Shown here piece by piece: positions 1 to 5,407 of a stretch of 10,058 nucleotides of DNA (position 1 is the first letter of the stretch; each line of letters begins with the position of its first letter). The notes below the pieces were generated by a model. The model was given only the letters and a program-made list of their open reading frames with translations. It did not search any database and was not told the origin of the DNA. Source of the stretch: Hyphomicrobiales bacterium (lineage in GTDB: Bacteria; Pseudomonadota; Alphaproteobacteria; Rhizobiales; Xanthobacteraceae); contig JAHFPO010000083.1 of assembly GCA_023266695.1 (NCBI GenBank), forward strand, positions 1-10,058, given 5' to 3'. The translations under genes were made by a program, and so were the position numbers.

Positions 1-313
1 GGGCGGCGCGGTCGAGCCGGGCGAAACGCCGGCCGAGGCCGCGGCGCGCGAGGTGCGCGAGGAAACCGGGATCGAGGCCGAGATCGTGGCCGCCGCCGGC
101 GAACGCGAAGTCAAGCTCCGCGATGACACCGGCGCGGTCACCGCACGCTACTTGATCCATGCCTTCGCCGCGCGCTGGCGCGCCGGCGAAGCGCGCCCCG
201 GACCCGAGGCGAGCGCGGTCGAATGGGTGGAGCCCGCCGCGCTCGGCTCCTACGAGACCACCGCCGGGCTTGCGGACATCATCGCCGCGGCCGAGCGTTT
301 ACTGCGATCCTGA
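1..313 (+). CDS. Nudix hydrolase, 3' part (5' end outside window)
   Basis: This is the C-terminal part of a Nudix-fold pyrophosphohydrolase, an enzyme class that cleaves nucleoside diphosphates linked to another group, using Mg2+ or Mn2+. The open frame is already running at base 2 and ends at TGA 311-313. A complete Nudix box (G-x5-E-x7-R-E-U-x-E-E-x-G-U) is visible: Gly at codon 5-7, Glu at 23-25, then REVREETGI at codons 47-73. All metal-binding Glu residues are present, so the enzyme should be active. About 80 residues follow the box, and the last strand region has WVEP, common in ADP-ribose or NUDT-like members. The substrate cannot be told from this fragment. Seen: the box and the stop. 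Known: the family chemistry. The secreted-protein gene at 357 follows 43 bp downstream on the same strand, a pairing I recall from other Hyphomicrobiales. Confidence 0.92.
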   Translation, partial: GGAVEPGETPAEAAAREVREETGIEAEIVAAAGEREVKLRDDTGAVTARYLIHAFAARWRAGEARPGPEASAVEWVEPAALGSYETTAGLADIIAAAERLLRS

Positions 314-356
314 GCCGCCCTTGTCGGCCGCCATAATCCGGCGCATATCCCCGCCC

Positions 357-872
357 ATGCCGCTGCCGATGTCGCGCGCCCTTGTTGCCGTCACTCTTCT
401 CGCCGCCCTCGCCAGCTCCGCCGGTCCGGGCGAGGCGCAGGATCTGTTCCGCCGCTTGTTCGGACCGCAGCGTTGGCAGCCGGAAGCGCAGCCGCCGGCC
501 CAGGCCCTGCCGCCGGCCCAGCGCGGCACCACGGCGCCGGGCCGCGCGGCGGTGAAGGTGGAAGCCGTCCCGCCGCCCTATGAGACCGAAATGTCCCGCC
601 TCGCCGAGATCCTCGGCGCGCTCCATTATTTGCGCCCGCTGTGCGGCGCCGCCGACGGCGTCCGCTGGCGCGGCGAGATGCAGGACCTGATCGAAGCGGA
701 GCAGCCACCGCCGGCGCGGCGCGACCGCATGATCGCGAGCTTCAACCGCAGCTATGTCGCCTACGAGCACAGCTATCGGAGCTGCACGCCGGCGGCCGCA
801 CTCGCGATCCGGCGCTACCTCGACGAGGGCGGGCGCCTGTCGCGCGAGATCGCGACCAAGTACGGCAATTGA
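357..872 (+). CDS. TIGR02301 family secreted protein, function unknown
   Basis: A 171-residue exported protein. Residues 1-28 form a signal peptide: a short basic start, a hydrophobic stretch (ALVAVTLLAALASSA) and a likely cleavage after GEAQ. A Pro/Ala/Gln-rich linker (about 40-75) leads into the conserved domain (about 75-171), which begins YETEMSRLAEILGALHYL and ends near the terminal KYGN. It has two well separated cysteines, Cys96 in LCGA and Cys143 in SCTP. TIGR02301 is described as an alphaproteobacterial family with two conserved cysteines that may form a disulfide; that fits a periplasmic location. No enzymatic motif is visible. ATG 357 and ATG 369 both give a good signal peptide and neither has a strong ribosome binding site. 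The frame stays open upstream to 159, but that part overlaps the Nudix gene and reads as low-complexity Arg/Pro, so I reject it. The family assignment is from memory of its motifs. Confidence 0.85.
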   Translation: MPLPMSRALVAVTLLAALASSAGPGEAQDLFRRLFGPQRWQPEAQPPAQALPPAQRGTTAPGRAAVKVEAVPPPYETEMSRLAEILGALHYLRPLCGAADGVRWRGEMQDLIEAEQPPPARRDRMIASFNRSYVAYEHSYRSCTPAAALAIRRYLDEGGRLSREIATKYGN

Positions 873-891
873 GCGAAATGGAGCGGCCGCG

Positions 892-905
892 TTAACCTTC
901 CTTAA
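892..905. promoter_or_regulatory. CtrA-like TTAA-N6-TTAA motif
   Basis: Between the TIGR02301 gene and the following small gene lies TTAACC at 892-897 and a second TTAA at 902-905, in otherwise GC-rich sequence. The alphaproteobacterial cell-cycle regulator CtrA binds TTAA-N7-TTAA; here the spacer is 6, one short of canonical. It sits about 80 bp before the TTG start at 982, a plausible promoter position. This is a pattern match only and may be chance. Confidence 0.25.
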
Positions 906-981
906 AGGTCGCCCGCGACGGCCGCGGACCCGGCGTTTAAGGTGCCTCGTCGGGCCCCCACGGGGCCGCGGAGGCCTTGTC

Positions 982-1254
982 TTGCGCGCCATTCCCCTTC
1001 CCCATTCCCTCGACGACCGGGTCACCTCCGGCTCGGAAGACGAGCGGCGCGCCGCGCTCGGCTATCTCTCCGAGGCGTGGGCGGAAGCGCGTCTGGAAGG
1101 CATCGACGGCGACTGTCTCGCGCAGGTGGCACTCTTCACCGCGCTCCACGAGCTGGTCTCGACCTACGGCGAGGAAGCCACCGCGAAATTCGCCGACGGC
1201 CTCGGCAGCCGCATCCGGCGCGGCGAATTCACCGTCCCGATGAGCCGGCAGTAA
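982..1254 (+). CDS. Conserved-looking small protein (90 aa), probable TTG start
   Basis: An acidic, helix-rich protein of 90 residues that I do not recognise by family. The best start is TTG at 982: GGAG at 970-973 lies 8 bp upstream, and from here the sequence becomes protein-like (RAIPLPHSLDDR, then SEDERRAALGYLSEAW). Upstream in the same frame the translation is Arg/Pro-rich and typical of a non-coding high-GC frame, so longer versions from 754 are unlikely. The body (about 20-80) is predicted mainly alpha-helical, with LFTALHELVSTYGEEA and a short tail ending in MSRQ. There is no signal peptide and no membrane segment. It lies 109 bp downstream of the TIGR02301 gene and just before a palindromic repeat that could stop transcription. 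Codon bias supports it being real; its function is unknown. Confidence 0.7.
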   Translation: MRAIPLPHSLDDRVTSGSEDERRAALGYLSEAWAEARLEGIDGDCLAQVALFTALHELVSTYGEEATAKFADGLGSRIRRGEFTVPMSRQ

Positions 1255-1260
1255 AGTTCG

Positions 1261-1307
1261 TCATCCTGAGGAGCGAGCGGACGAAGTCCGCGAGCCTCGA
1301 AGGATGA
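1261..1307. repeat. Palindromic intergenic repeat (TCATCCT...AGGATGA type)
   Basis: A 47-bp imperfect palindrome starts 6 bp after the stop of the 90-aa gene. The outer arms TCATCCT (1261-1267) and AGGATGA (1301-1307) pair perfectly, GAGG and CCTC follow inward, and the inner stem GCGGAC (1277-1282) pairs with GTCCGC (1286-1291) around a GAA loop. This form, with outer ATCCT/AGGAT arms, is abundant between genes of Hyphomicrobiales. There is no T-run, so any terminator role would not be classical. Three related elements lie within about 1 kb. Confidence 0.8.
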
Positions 1308-1327
1308 CCATTGCAGCCCACGCCATT

Positions 1328-1450
1328 ATCCTTCGAGGGCCGCGACGTCATGGTGAGGTGCCCGGCGTCGCCCTTCGAGGTTCGCCGCTTCGCGGCTCAC
1401 ACCTCAGGATGACGCCTGGCCTCGAACCACGCGACCGCCTCAGGATGACG
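1328..1450. repeat. Two further, partly decayed copies of the palindromic repeat
   Basis: A second element starts with ATCCTTCGAGG at 1328-1338 and closes with CCTCAGGATGAC around 1402-1413. Within it, GCCGC (1384-1388) pairs with GCGGC (1392-1396) around TTC, the complement of the GAA loop in the first copy, and GAGG/CCTC flank this stem. A second CTTCGAGG at 1373-1380 suggests one copy nested or fused with another. A half-copy follows, from CTCGAACC near 1421 to CCTCAGGATGACG at 1450. Together with the first copy these fill nearly all of the 270-bp gap 1255-1524, where I see no gene. Confidence 0.7.
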
Positions 1451-1524
1451 GCGCAATCGCATCCCTCGCGCGCCCGCTCCAACCCGGCTAGGCTGGCCTG
1501 AGGCTTCCCCGGCCCGAGGCCGCC

Positions 1525-2154
1525 ATGGGTTTTCCTTCGCGCTCGATCGTCTTCCTTCTCGCGCTCGTGATCGCTGCGCCCGCGGCGGTAGAGACCGCCA
1601 TAGCGCAGACTCGGGTCAAGACCGAAACCGTCGCCCCGCCCAAGGGCGCCGCCGCCGCCAAGTCCCAGAAAGCCGCCAAGGCCGAGGCGCCGGCGGACAT
1701 CATCCGCGATCTCGCTCGCCTGCCCGACAAGGTGCGGGCGATGCGCGAGCGCATTCTGGAAGCGGCGAAGAGCGGCGATCCCAACAAGGTCGTCACCGTC
1801 ATGCAGTCGAACGAGGTGATGCCGGTGTTCTCGTTCGGCGGCGACAAGGACCCGCTCGCGTTCTGGAAGACGAGCTATCCCGACAGCGAAGGCATCGAGG
1901 CGCTGGCGATCCTGGTCGACCTCCTGGAGAGCCCGTTCGTGCATCTCGACAAGGGCACGCCGCAGGAAATGTACGTGTGGCCCTATTTCTACGGCATCGC
2001 GCTGGAACAACTCACGCCCGAGCAGAAGGTCGAATTGTTCCGGCTGATCACCGGCGCCGACTGGAAGGAGATGCAGGAGTTCGGCGCCTATGTGTTCTAC
2101 CGCGTCGGCATCTCGCCCGACGGGGTGTGGCATTTCTACGTGGCGGGGGATTGA
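1525..2154 (+). CDS. Secreted protein of unknown function (209 aa)
   Basis: A 209-residue exported protein. Residues 1-28 are a signal peptide: a short polar start, the hydrophobic core IVFLLALVIAAPAAV, and likely cleavage after AIAQ. An Ala/Lys-rich linker (about 30-58) is followed by a folded domain (about 60-209) opening with DIIRDLARLPDKVRAMRERILEA. Two aromatic, conserved-looking patches are visible: YVWPYFYGIALEQLTPEQ near 150-168 and GAYVFYRVGISPDGVWHFYVAGD at the very C-terminus. Similar proteins with a terminal DG-W-F-VAGD pattern occur in Bradyrhizobium relatives as far as I recall, without an assigned role. There is no catalytic signature and no cysteine. It is flanked on both sides by palindromic repeats, so it is probably transcribed alone. 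ATG 1525 directly precedes the signal peptide and is the natural start. Confidence 0.85.
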   Translation: MGFPSRSIVFLLALVIAAPAAVETAIAQTRVKTETVAPPKGAAAAKSQKAAKAEAPADIIRDLARLPDKVRAMRERILEAAKSGDPNKVVTVMQSNEVMPVFSFGGDKDPLAFWKTSYPDSEGIEALAILVDLLESPFVHLDKGTPQEMYVWPYFYGIALEQLTPEQKVELFRLITGADWKEMQEFGAYVFYRVGISPDGVWHFYVAGD

Positions 2155-2173
2155 TTTTGTAATCCAGCATGGC

Positions 2174-2298
2174 GTCATCCTGGGGCGCGAGGCGGCATAG
2201 CCGCCGAGCCTGTCATTGGGCCGGCCCATCGGATCCGCGCGAAGCGCGGCCCGAAGGCAGGCTGTGGCCGGACCCGCTGGCTCGCTCCAGAGGATGAC
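2174..2298. repeat. 125-bp palindromic element between convergent genes
   Basis: The outer arms GTCATCCT-GGGGCGCGAG (2174-2191) and CTCGCTCCAG-AGGATGAC (2281-2298) are imperfect reverse complements. Inside are two perfect hairpins: GGCGGC (2191-2196) with GCCGCC (2200-2205) around ATA, and CCGCGC (2235-2240) with GCGCGG (2244-2249) around GAA. It is the same repeat family as at 1261. The element lies 19 bp after the stop of the upstream gene and 2 bp before the stop of the convergent nitrilase gene, so it could act as a two-way transcription barrier. Confidence 0.75.
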
Positions 2299-2300
2299 GG

Positions 2301-3374
2301 TCAGTCGCCCGCGTTCTTTTCGCCCGGCGCGGGTTCGTGAACAGCGAGTATCTTCACGGAATTCGGAAGCGCAGCGGTGTCGGCGCCCGGCAGCGCGCGC
2401 GCCGGATCGTTATGAACCCTGTAGATGTGCGGCGCCGCGCGATTGATGTGGAGCTGAAAAATGTCCGGCCGATTGTAATGGCCGGCGAAGTCGTGGCGGA
2501 GCTTCATCGTGACGCCGACCTCGAGGTCGCAATCGGCATAAAGGATTCCTTCCTCCGCGCCCATCGGCCCCGCGATGATGCGCAGATTCGGCGAGACGAT
2601 CACGCTGCCGCCGGAATAGTCCCTGTTGCGGACGATCCTCTCCTGCTCGGGCGAAAGTTCCAGCTTGCGGATCATGTCCTCATCGACGGTGCCGCAGGCC
2701 GAGACGACGTACGCCTTGCTAATTTGGGCGAAGGCTTGGCTATCCACCGAGACCCGGTTTCGCATCGGATCGCCGCTCGTGGGAAAATGGTTCGGCCAGC
2801 TCATCACATGGATGCGCGTGGCTTCGGCGGTGAGCGCGAAGACGGCGAGCGGGTTCGAATTCTCCCCGCAGATCAACCCGCTCATCGGGCCGAACTCGGT
2901 TCGAAACGCTCCGAACGTGTCGCCATAGCCGCCGGCGTGAACGAGCCGTTCGCCGACTGTCGGCATGATCTTCTGATGCTTGCCGATGATCGTGCCGTCG
3001 GGGCCGAAATAGATTTGCGAATTAAACATCGTGCCCATCGTGCCGGGGACTTTTTCGCACACCCCCATCACCACGTAGGCGCTGGCGTCACGAGCGGCCG
3101 CGCCCAGCGCGTCGGTCTCCGGGCTCGGAATTTCCACGGAATTCTTGAACAATTCGGTCGCAAGCCGGTTGGAAACAGCGCCGGTCGCCGAATGATGGTG
3201 ATACCAAACCGGATGCGCCGGAATGAATCCTTCCGGGAACCCAATCAGCCGCGCGCCATTCTTCCCGGCCTCGCGAATGAGCCGGCACGCCTTCTCGGTC
3301 GATCCCTCGCGGTCAAGAAAAACGGAGGCGGCCTGCACCGCCGCGACCTTCACCTTGCCGTAGCTGTCGCCCAT
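2301..3374 (-). CDS. Nitrilase family C-N hydrolase
   Basis: A 357-residue cytoplasmic carbon-nitrogen hydrolase, expected to convert a nitrile to a carboxylic acid and ammonia through a thioester on cysteine. The catalytic triad is complete: Glu48 in FPEGFIP, Lys135 in GKHQKIMPT and Cys169 in GLICGENSNP; Glu142 (VGERLVHAGG) matches the second conserved Glu of nitrilases. The N-terminal strand KVKVAAVQAASVFLD and the overall length fit true nitrilases better than shorter amidases; the CGEN form is seen in bacterial nitrilases. The substrate cannot be inferred. ATG 3374 is preferred because GAGGG lies 8 bp upstream; ATG 3422 in the same frame adds 16 residues with a poorer site. The frame is open to 3701 but that extension is not protein-like. 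Its base and codon use is visibly less GC-biased than the genes around it, which suggests acquisition. Confidence 0.9.
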   Translation of the reverse strand: MGDSYGKVKVAAVQAASVFLDREGSTEKACRLIREAGKNGARLIGFPEGFIPAHPVWYHHHSATGAVSNRLATELFKNSVEIPSPETDALGAAARDASAYVVMGVCEKVPGTMGTMFNSQIYFGPDGTIIGKHQKIMPTVGERLVHAGGYGDTFGAFRTEFGPMSGLICGENSNPLAVFALTAEATRIHVMSWPNHFPTSGDPMRNRVSVDSQAFAQISKAYVVSACGTVDEDMIRKLELSPEQERIVRNRDYSGGSVIVSPNLRIIAGPMGAEEGILYADCDLEVGVTMKLRHDFAGHYNRPDIFQLHINRAAPHIYRVHNDPARALPGADTAALPNSVKILAVHEPAPGEKNAGD

Positions 3375-3664
3375 CGCGATGACCCTCGACCGGCGGTCCG
3401 CGCCAGCGGACTGAGCCGACATCGCCCCGATACTCACTGGAGCAAAGTGAATGATAACAGTCCATCGAGTTTCCGAGAAGCCACGGCGTGTCGCCCGCAG
3501 TGCGTGCGGCGTTCGGGCGCGCCCCGAATCGCTTGCGAGCGGTCGATCTGACCGTTTTTCCGAGCACTCGCCCGTACTCAATCCGTCGTCACGGCACGAT
3601 GGATCATCTCGTTTCCTGTGCTGGAGCCGGTCTTGGCTGCATTCCGTATTCCATCGAACGGCCG
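3375..3664. other. Non-coding leader upstream of nitrilase
   Basis: This 290-bp stretch holds no convincing gene; the open frames here on both strands are Arg/Ser-rich shadows. A TATCAT hexamer on the minus strand (plus strand 3451-3456) matches the -10 consensus at five of six bases and lies about 77 bp before the preferred nitrilase start, but no good -35 box is seen at the right distance. No regulator gene sits beside the nitrilase. Confidence 0.3.
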
Positions 3665-3751
3665 TGGTGCGGACAGCGGGGGCTCGAACCCGCACGGGCA
3701 TAGCCTAAGGGATTTTAAGTCCCCTGCGCCTATCGATTCCGGCACACTGTT
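3665..3751 (-). tRNA. tRNA-Leu(UAA)-like sequence, probably a damaged copy
   Basis: Read on the minus strand, this has the anticodon arm GGGGA-CTTAAAA-TCCCT with anticodon UAA, a D stem GCC/GGC around GGAATCGATA, a long variable arm with stem GGC/GCC as expected for tRNA-Leu, a T arm GCGGG-TTCGAGC..CCCGC, and an encoded CCA at 3667-3665. Two defects stand out. The 3' acceptor strand TGTCCGC needs GCGGACA at the 5' end, but the bases there (around 3745-3755, reading CTCAACAG) do not match beyond ACA. The T loop also carries one extra C. The first 7-10 bases therefore look replaced, as in a tRNA fragment left by recombination at a tRNA gene. A functional but odd tRNA is less likely. Confidence 0.6.
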
Positions 3752-3828
3752 GAGCCGAGTGATCTTCCGCAATGGATCAGGACCGGCGCATTCATCAAGC
3801 AGGATCAAGGTCCGCTTGGCGTTGCTTA
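3752..3828. other. Short spacer without recognised feature
   Basis: Between the tRNA-like sequence and the hairpin repeat I see no gene, promoter or repeat that I can support. Confidence 0.3.
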
Positions 3829-3901
3829 GGGCGTGATCCCGAAAAAATCTGCCCCGGACTTGATCCGGGGTGGGAACTGGTTTTCGGATCAGATCACGCC
3901 C
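3829..3901. repeat. Nested three-stem hairpin repeat (CCGAAAA...TTTTCGG type)
   Basis: Three perfect inverted pairs are nested: GGGCGTGATC (3829-3838) with GATCACGCCC (3892-3901), CCGAAAA (3839-3845) with TTTTCGG (3881-3887), and CCCCGGA (3852-3858) with TCCGGGG (3864-3870). The GTGGGAACTGGTTTTCGGAT segment resembles a very common Hyphomicrobiales intergenic repeat. The inner CCCCGGA stem looks like a second palindrome inserted into it. If transcribed it would fold into a long stem; it has no T-run. It lies about 80 bp past the dihydroorotase stop, so it could act as its 3' boundary. Confidence 0.75.
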
Positions 3902-3982
3902 CCAATCAAAATGTCAGCGGGGCAGGCCGACAGAATTCGAACCGATCGGACTCTAGCGGACGTTCCGGTTTTAGCCGCGCGC
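3902..3982. other. Unassigned 81-bp segment after dihydroorotase gene
   Basis: This segment contains GAATTCGAACC and GTTCCGGTTTTAG, with a small palindrome CCGATCGG (3942-3949). It does not fold as a tRNA and has no open frame. It is less GC-rich than the gene it abuts. It may be the outer part of the adjacent repeat. Confidence 0.25.
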
Positions 3983-5326
3983 TTATGAGGCCGCGTGCGG
4001 CAGCGACTCCAGAAAGCGCACCGGCGCGCCCAAGCCGGCGGCGACGAGCTCGCCCTGCCACATCACCTTCGCCCCGCGCACGAAGGTGCCGACCGGCCAG
4101 CCGGTGACCTCGACCCCGTCATAGGGCGTCCAGCCGCAGCGCGACGCGATCAGCCCGTTGCGGATGGTCTCCTTGCGCTTCAAATCGACCACGGTGAGAT
4201 CGGCGTCGTAGCCGGCGGCGATCCGGCCCTTGCCGGCGATGCCGAAGACGCGGGCGGGGCCGGCGCTCGAAAGATCGACGAAACGCGCGAGCGTGAGCCT
4301 CCCCGCCGCCACGTGATCGAGCATGATGGGAACCAGCGTCTGTACGCCCGGCATGCCGGAGGGGCTGGCGGGATAGGGCTTTGCCTTCTCCTCCAGCGTA
4401 TGGGGGGCGTGATCGGAGCCCAGGATATCGACCACTCCCGCCTTGAGGCCGCGCCACAGCGCCGCGCGGTGGCGCCCCTCGCGCAGCGGCGGATTCATCT
4501 GCGCGCGGGTGCCGAGGCGGTCGTAGCAGTCGGGCGCTTCCAGCGTGAGATGATGCGGCGTTGCCTCCATGCTCGCCACGTCCTTGTGCGCGGCGAGAAA
4601 CTCGATCTCCTCGGCGGTCGAAACGTGCAGCACGTGCACGCGGCGGCCAAGCTCGCGGGCGAACGTCACCAGCCGCGTGGTCGCGCGCAGCGCCACGGTC
4701 TCGTCGCGCCAGACCGGATGGGAATGCGGATCGCCCACGACGCGGAGCGATTTGCGCTCTTCCAGCCGCGGCTCGTCCTCGGCGTGGAAGGAGGCGCGCC
4801 GGCGGATGGCCTTCAGGATCGCGCGCAGGCCAGCGTCGTCGGCGACCAGCAATTTGCCGGTCGAGGAGCCCATGAACACCTTGACGCCGGCGCTGCCCGG
4901 AAGGCGCTCGAGCTCCGGCAATTCGGCGATGTTCTGATGGGTGCCGCCGATGAAGAAGGCGAAGTCGCAATGCATGCGGCCGCGGGCGCGTCGGAGCTTG
5001 TCGGCGAGGGCCGAGGCGTCCGTCGTCGGCGGCTCGGTGTTCGGCATTTCGAACACCGCCGTCACGCCGCCCTGCACGGCCGCGCGCGAGCCGGTCTCCA
5101 GGTCCTCCTTGTGGACGTGGCCGGGCTCGCGGAAATGCACCTGGGTGTCGATCACGCCGGGCAGCACATGGAGGCCGCGGCAGTCGATGGTCTCGCCGGC
5201 CGAGGCGCGCGCGAGATCGCCGATCGCGGCGATCTTGCCGTCGCGGATGCCGAGGTCGCGCTCGCCCGCGCCGTCGTGATTGACGATGGTGCCACCTGAC
5301 AGAAGGAGATCGTAGGTTTCGGGCAT
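3983..5326 (-). CDS. pyrC: Dihydroorotase, class I type, with Gln in the HxH motif
   Basis: A 447-residue amidohydrolase-superfamily enzyme, predicted to cyclise carbamoyl-aspartate to dihydroorotate in pyrimidine synthesis. Active-site signs in order are DTQVHFREPG (Gln62, His64, Arg66), MPNTEPPT (about 94-101), Lys149 in GVKVFMG (the lysine that is carbamylated in this family), His181 in SFHAEDE, His234 in HVLHVST, and Asp305 in LGSDHAPH. Length and motif set match class I dihydroorotases. The usual HxH is QxH here, a variant also found in other proteins annotated as dihydroorotase; it removes one metal ligand. No aspartate carbamoyltransferase gene is next to it, so it may not be the only dihydroorotase; a hydantoinase-like activity on another cyclic ureide remains possible. 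ATG 5326 has GGGAA just upstream. The gene is divergent from ygfZ, with 81 bp between them. Confidence 0.88.
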   Translation of the reverse strand: MPETYDLLLSGGTIVNHDGAGERDLGIRDGKIAAIGDLARASAGETIDCRGLHVLPGVIDTQVHFREPGHVHKEDLETGSRAAVQGGVTAVFEMPNTEPPTTDASALADKLRRARGRMHCDFAFFIGGTHQNIAELPELERLPGSAGVKVFMGSSTGKLLVADDAGLRAILKAIRRRASFHAEDEPRLEERKSLRVVGDPHSHPVWRDETVALRATTRLVTFARELGRRVHVLHVSTAEEIEFLAAHKDVASMEATPHHLTLEAPDCYDRLGTRAQMNPPLREGRHRAALWRGLKAGVVDILGSDHAPHTLEEKAKPYPASPSGMPGVQTLVPIMLDHVAAGRLTLARFVDLSSAGPARVFGIAGKGRIAAGYDADLTVVDLKRKETIRNGLIASRCGWTPYDGVEVTGWPVGTFVRGAKVMWQGELVAAGLGAPVRFLESLPHAAS

Positions 5327-5407
5327 CCGGTTTCCCGTGCGAATCTCCGGTGGGCTTGCCCCCTGCCGCGAGCGGCCTTACGTGTCGGCGAGAGAGTTTG
5401 CAAGACA
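5327..5407. promoter_or_regulatory. Divergent promoter region
   Basis: This 81-bp gap separates the divergent starts of the dihydroorotase (minus) and ygfZ (plus), so it must hold promoters for both unless transcription comes from further away. I see no convincing -35/-10 pair in either direction. Confidence 0.45.

Noticed and set aside
1255..1524. CRISPR-like array
   Set aside because: The repeats are palindromic, unequal in length and unevenly spaced, with no unique spacers of constant size and no cas genes.
2337..3551. 404-codon plus-strand open frame opposite the nitrilase gene
   Set aside because: It is antisense to an intact nitrilase with its triad and gives an unstructured Arg/His-rich translation without recognisable motifs.
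3375..3701. N-terminal extension of the nitrilase to 3701
   Set aside because: The extension would run into the tRNA-like region, has no nitrilase-like sequence, and ATG 3374 already has a good binding site.
3902..3982. Possible second tRNA fragment (GAATTCGAACC resembles a T arm)
   Set aside because: No T stem, anticodon stem or acceptor pairing can be formed around it.
3995..5299. 434-codon plus-strand open frame opposite the dihydroorotase gene
   Set aside because: The minus-strand gene has every catalytic motif of its family; the plus frame is a His/Arg/Ala-rich antisense shadow, normal in high-GC DNA.
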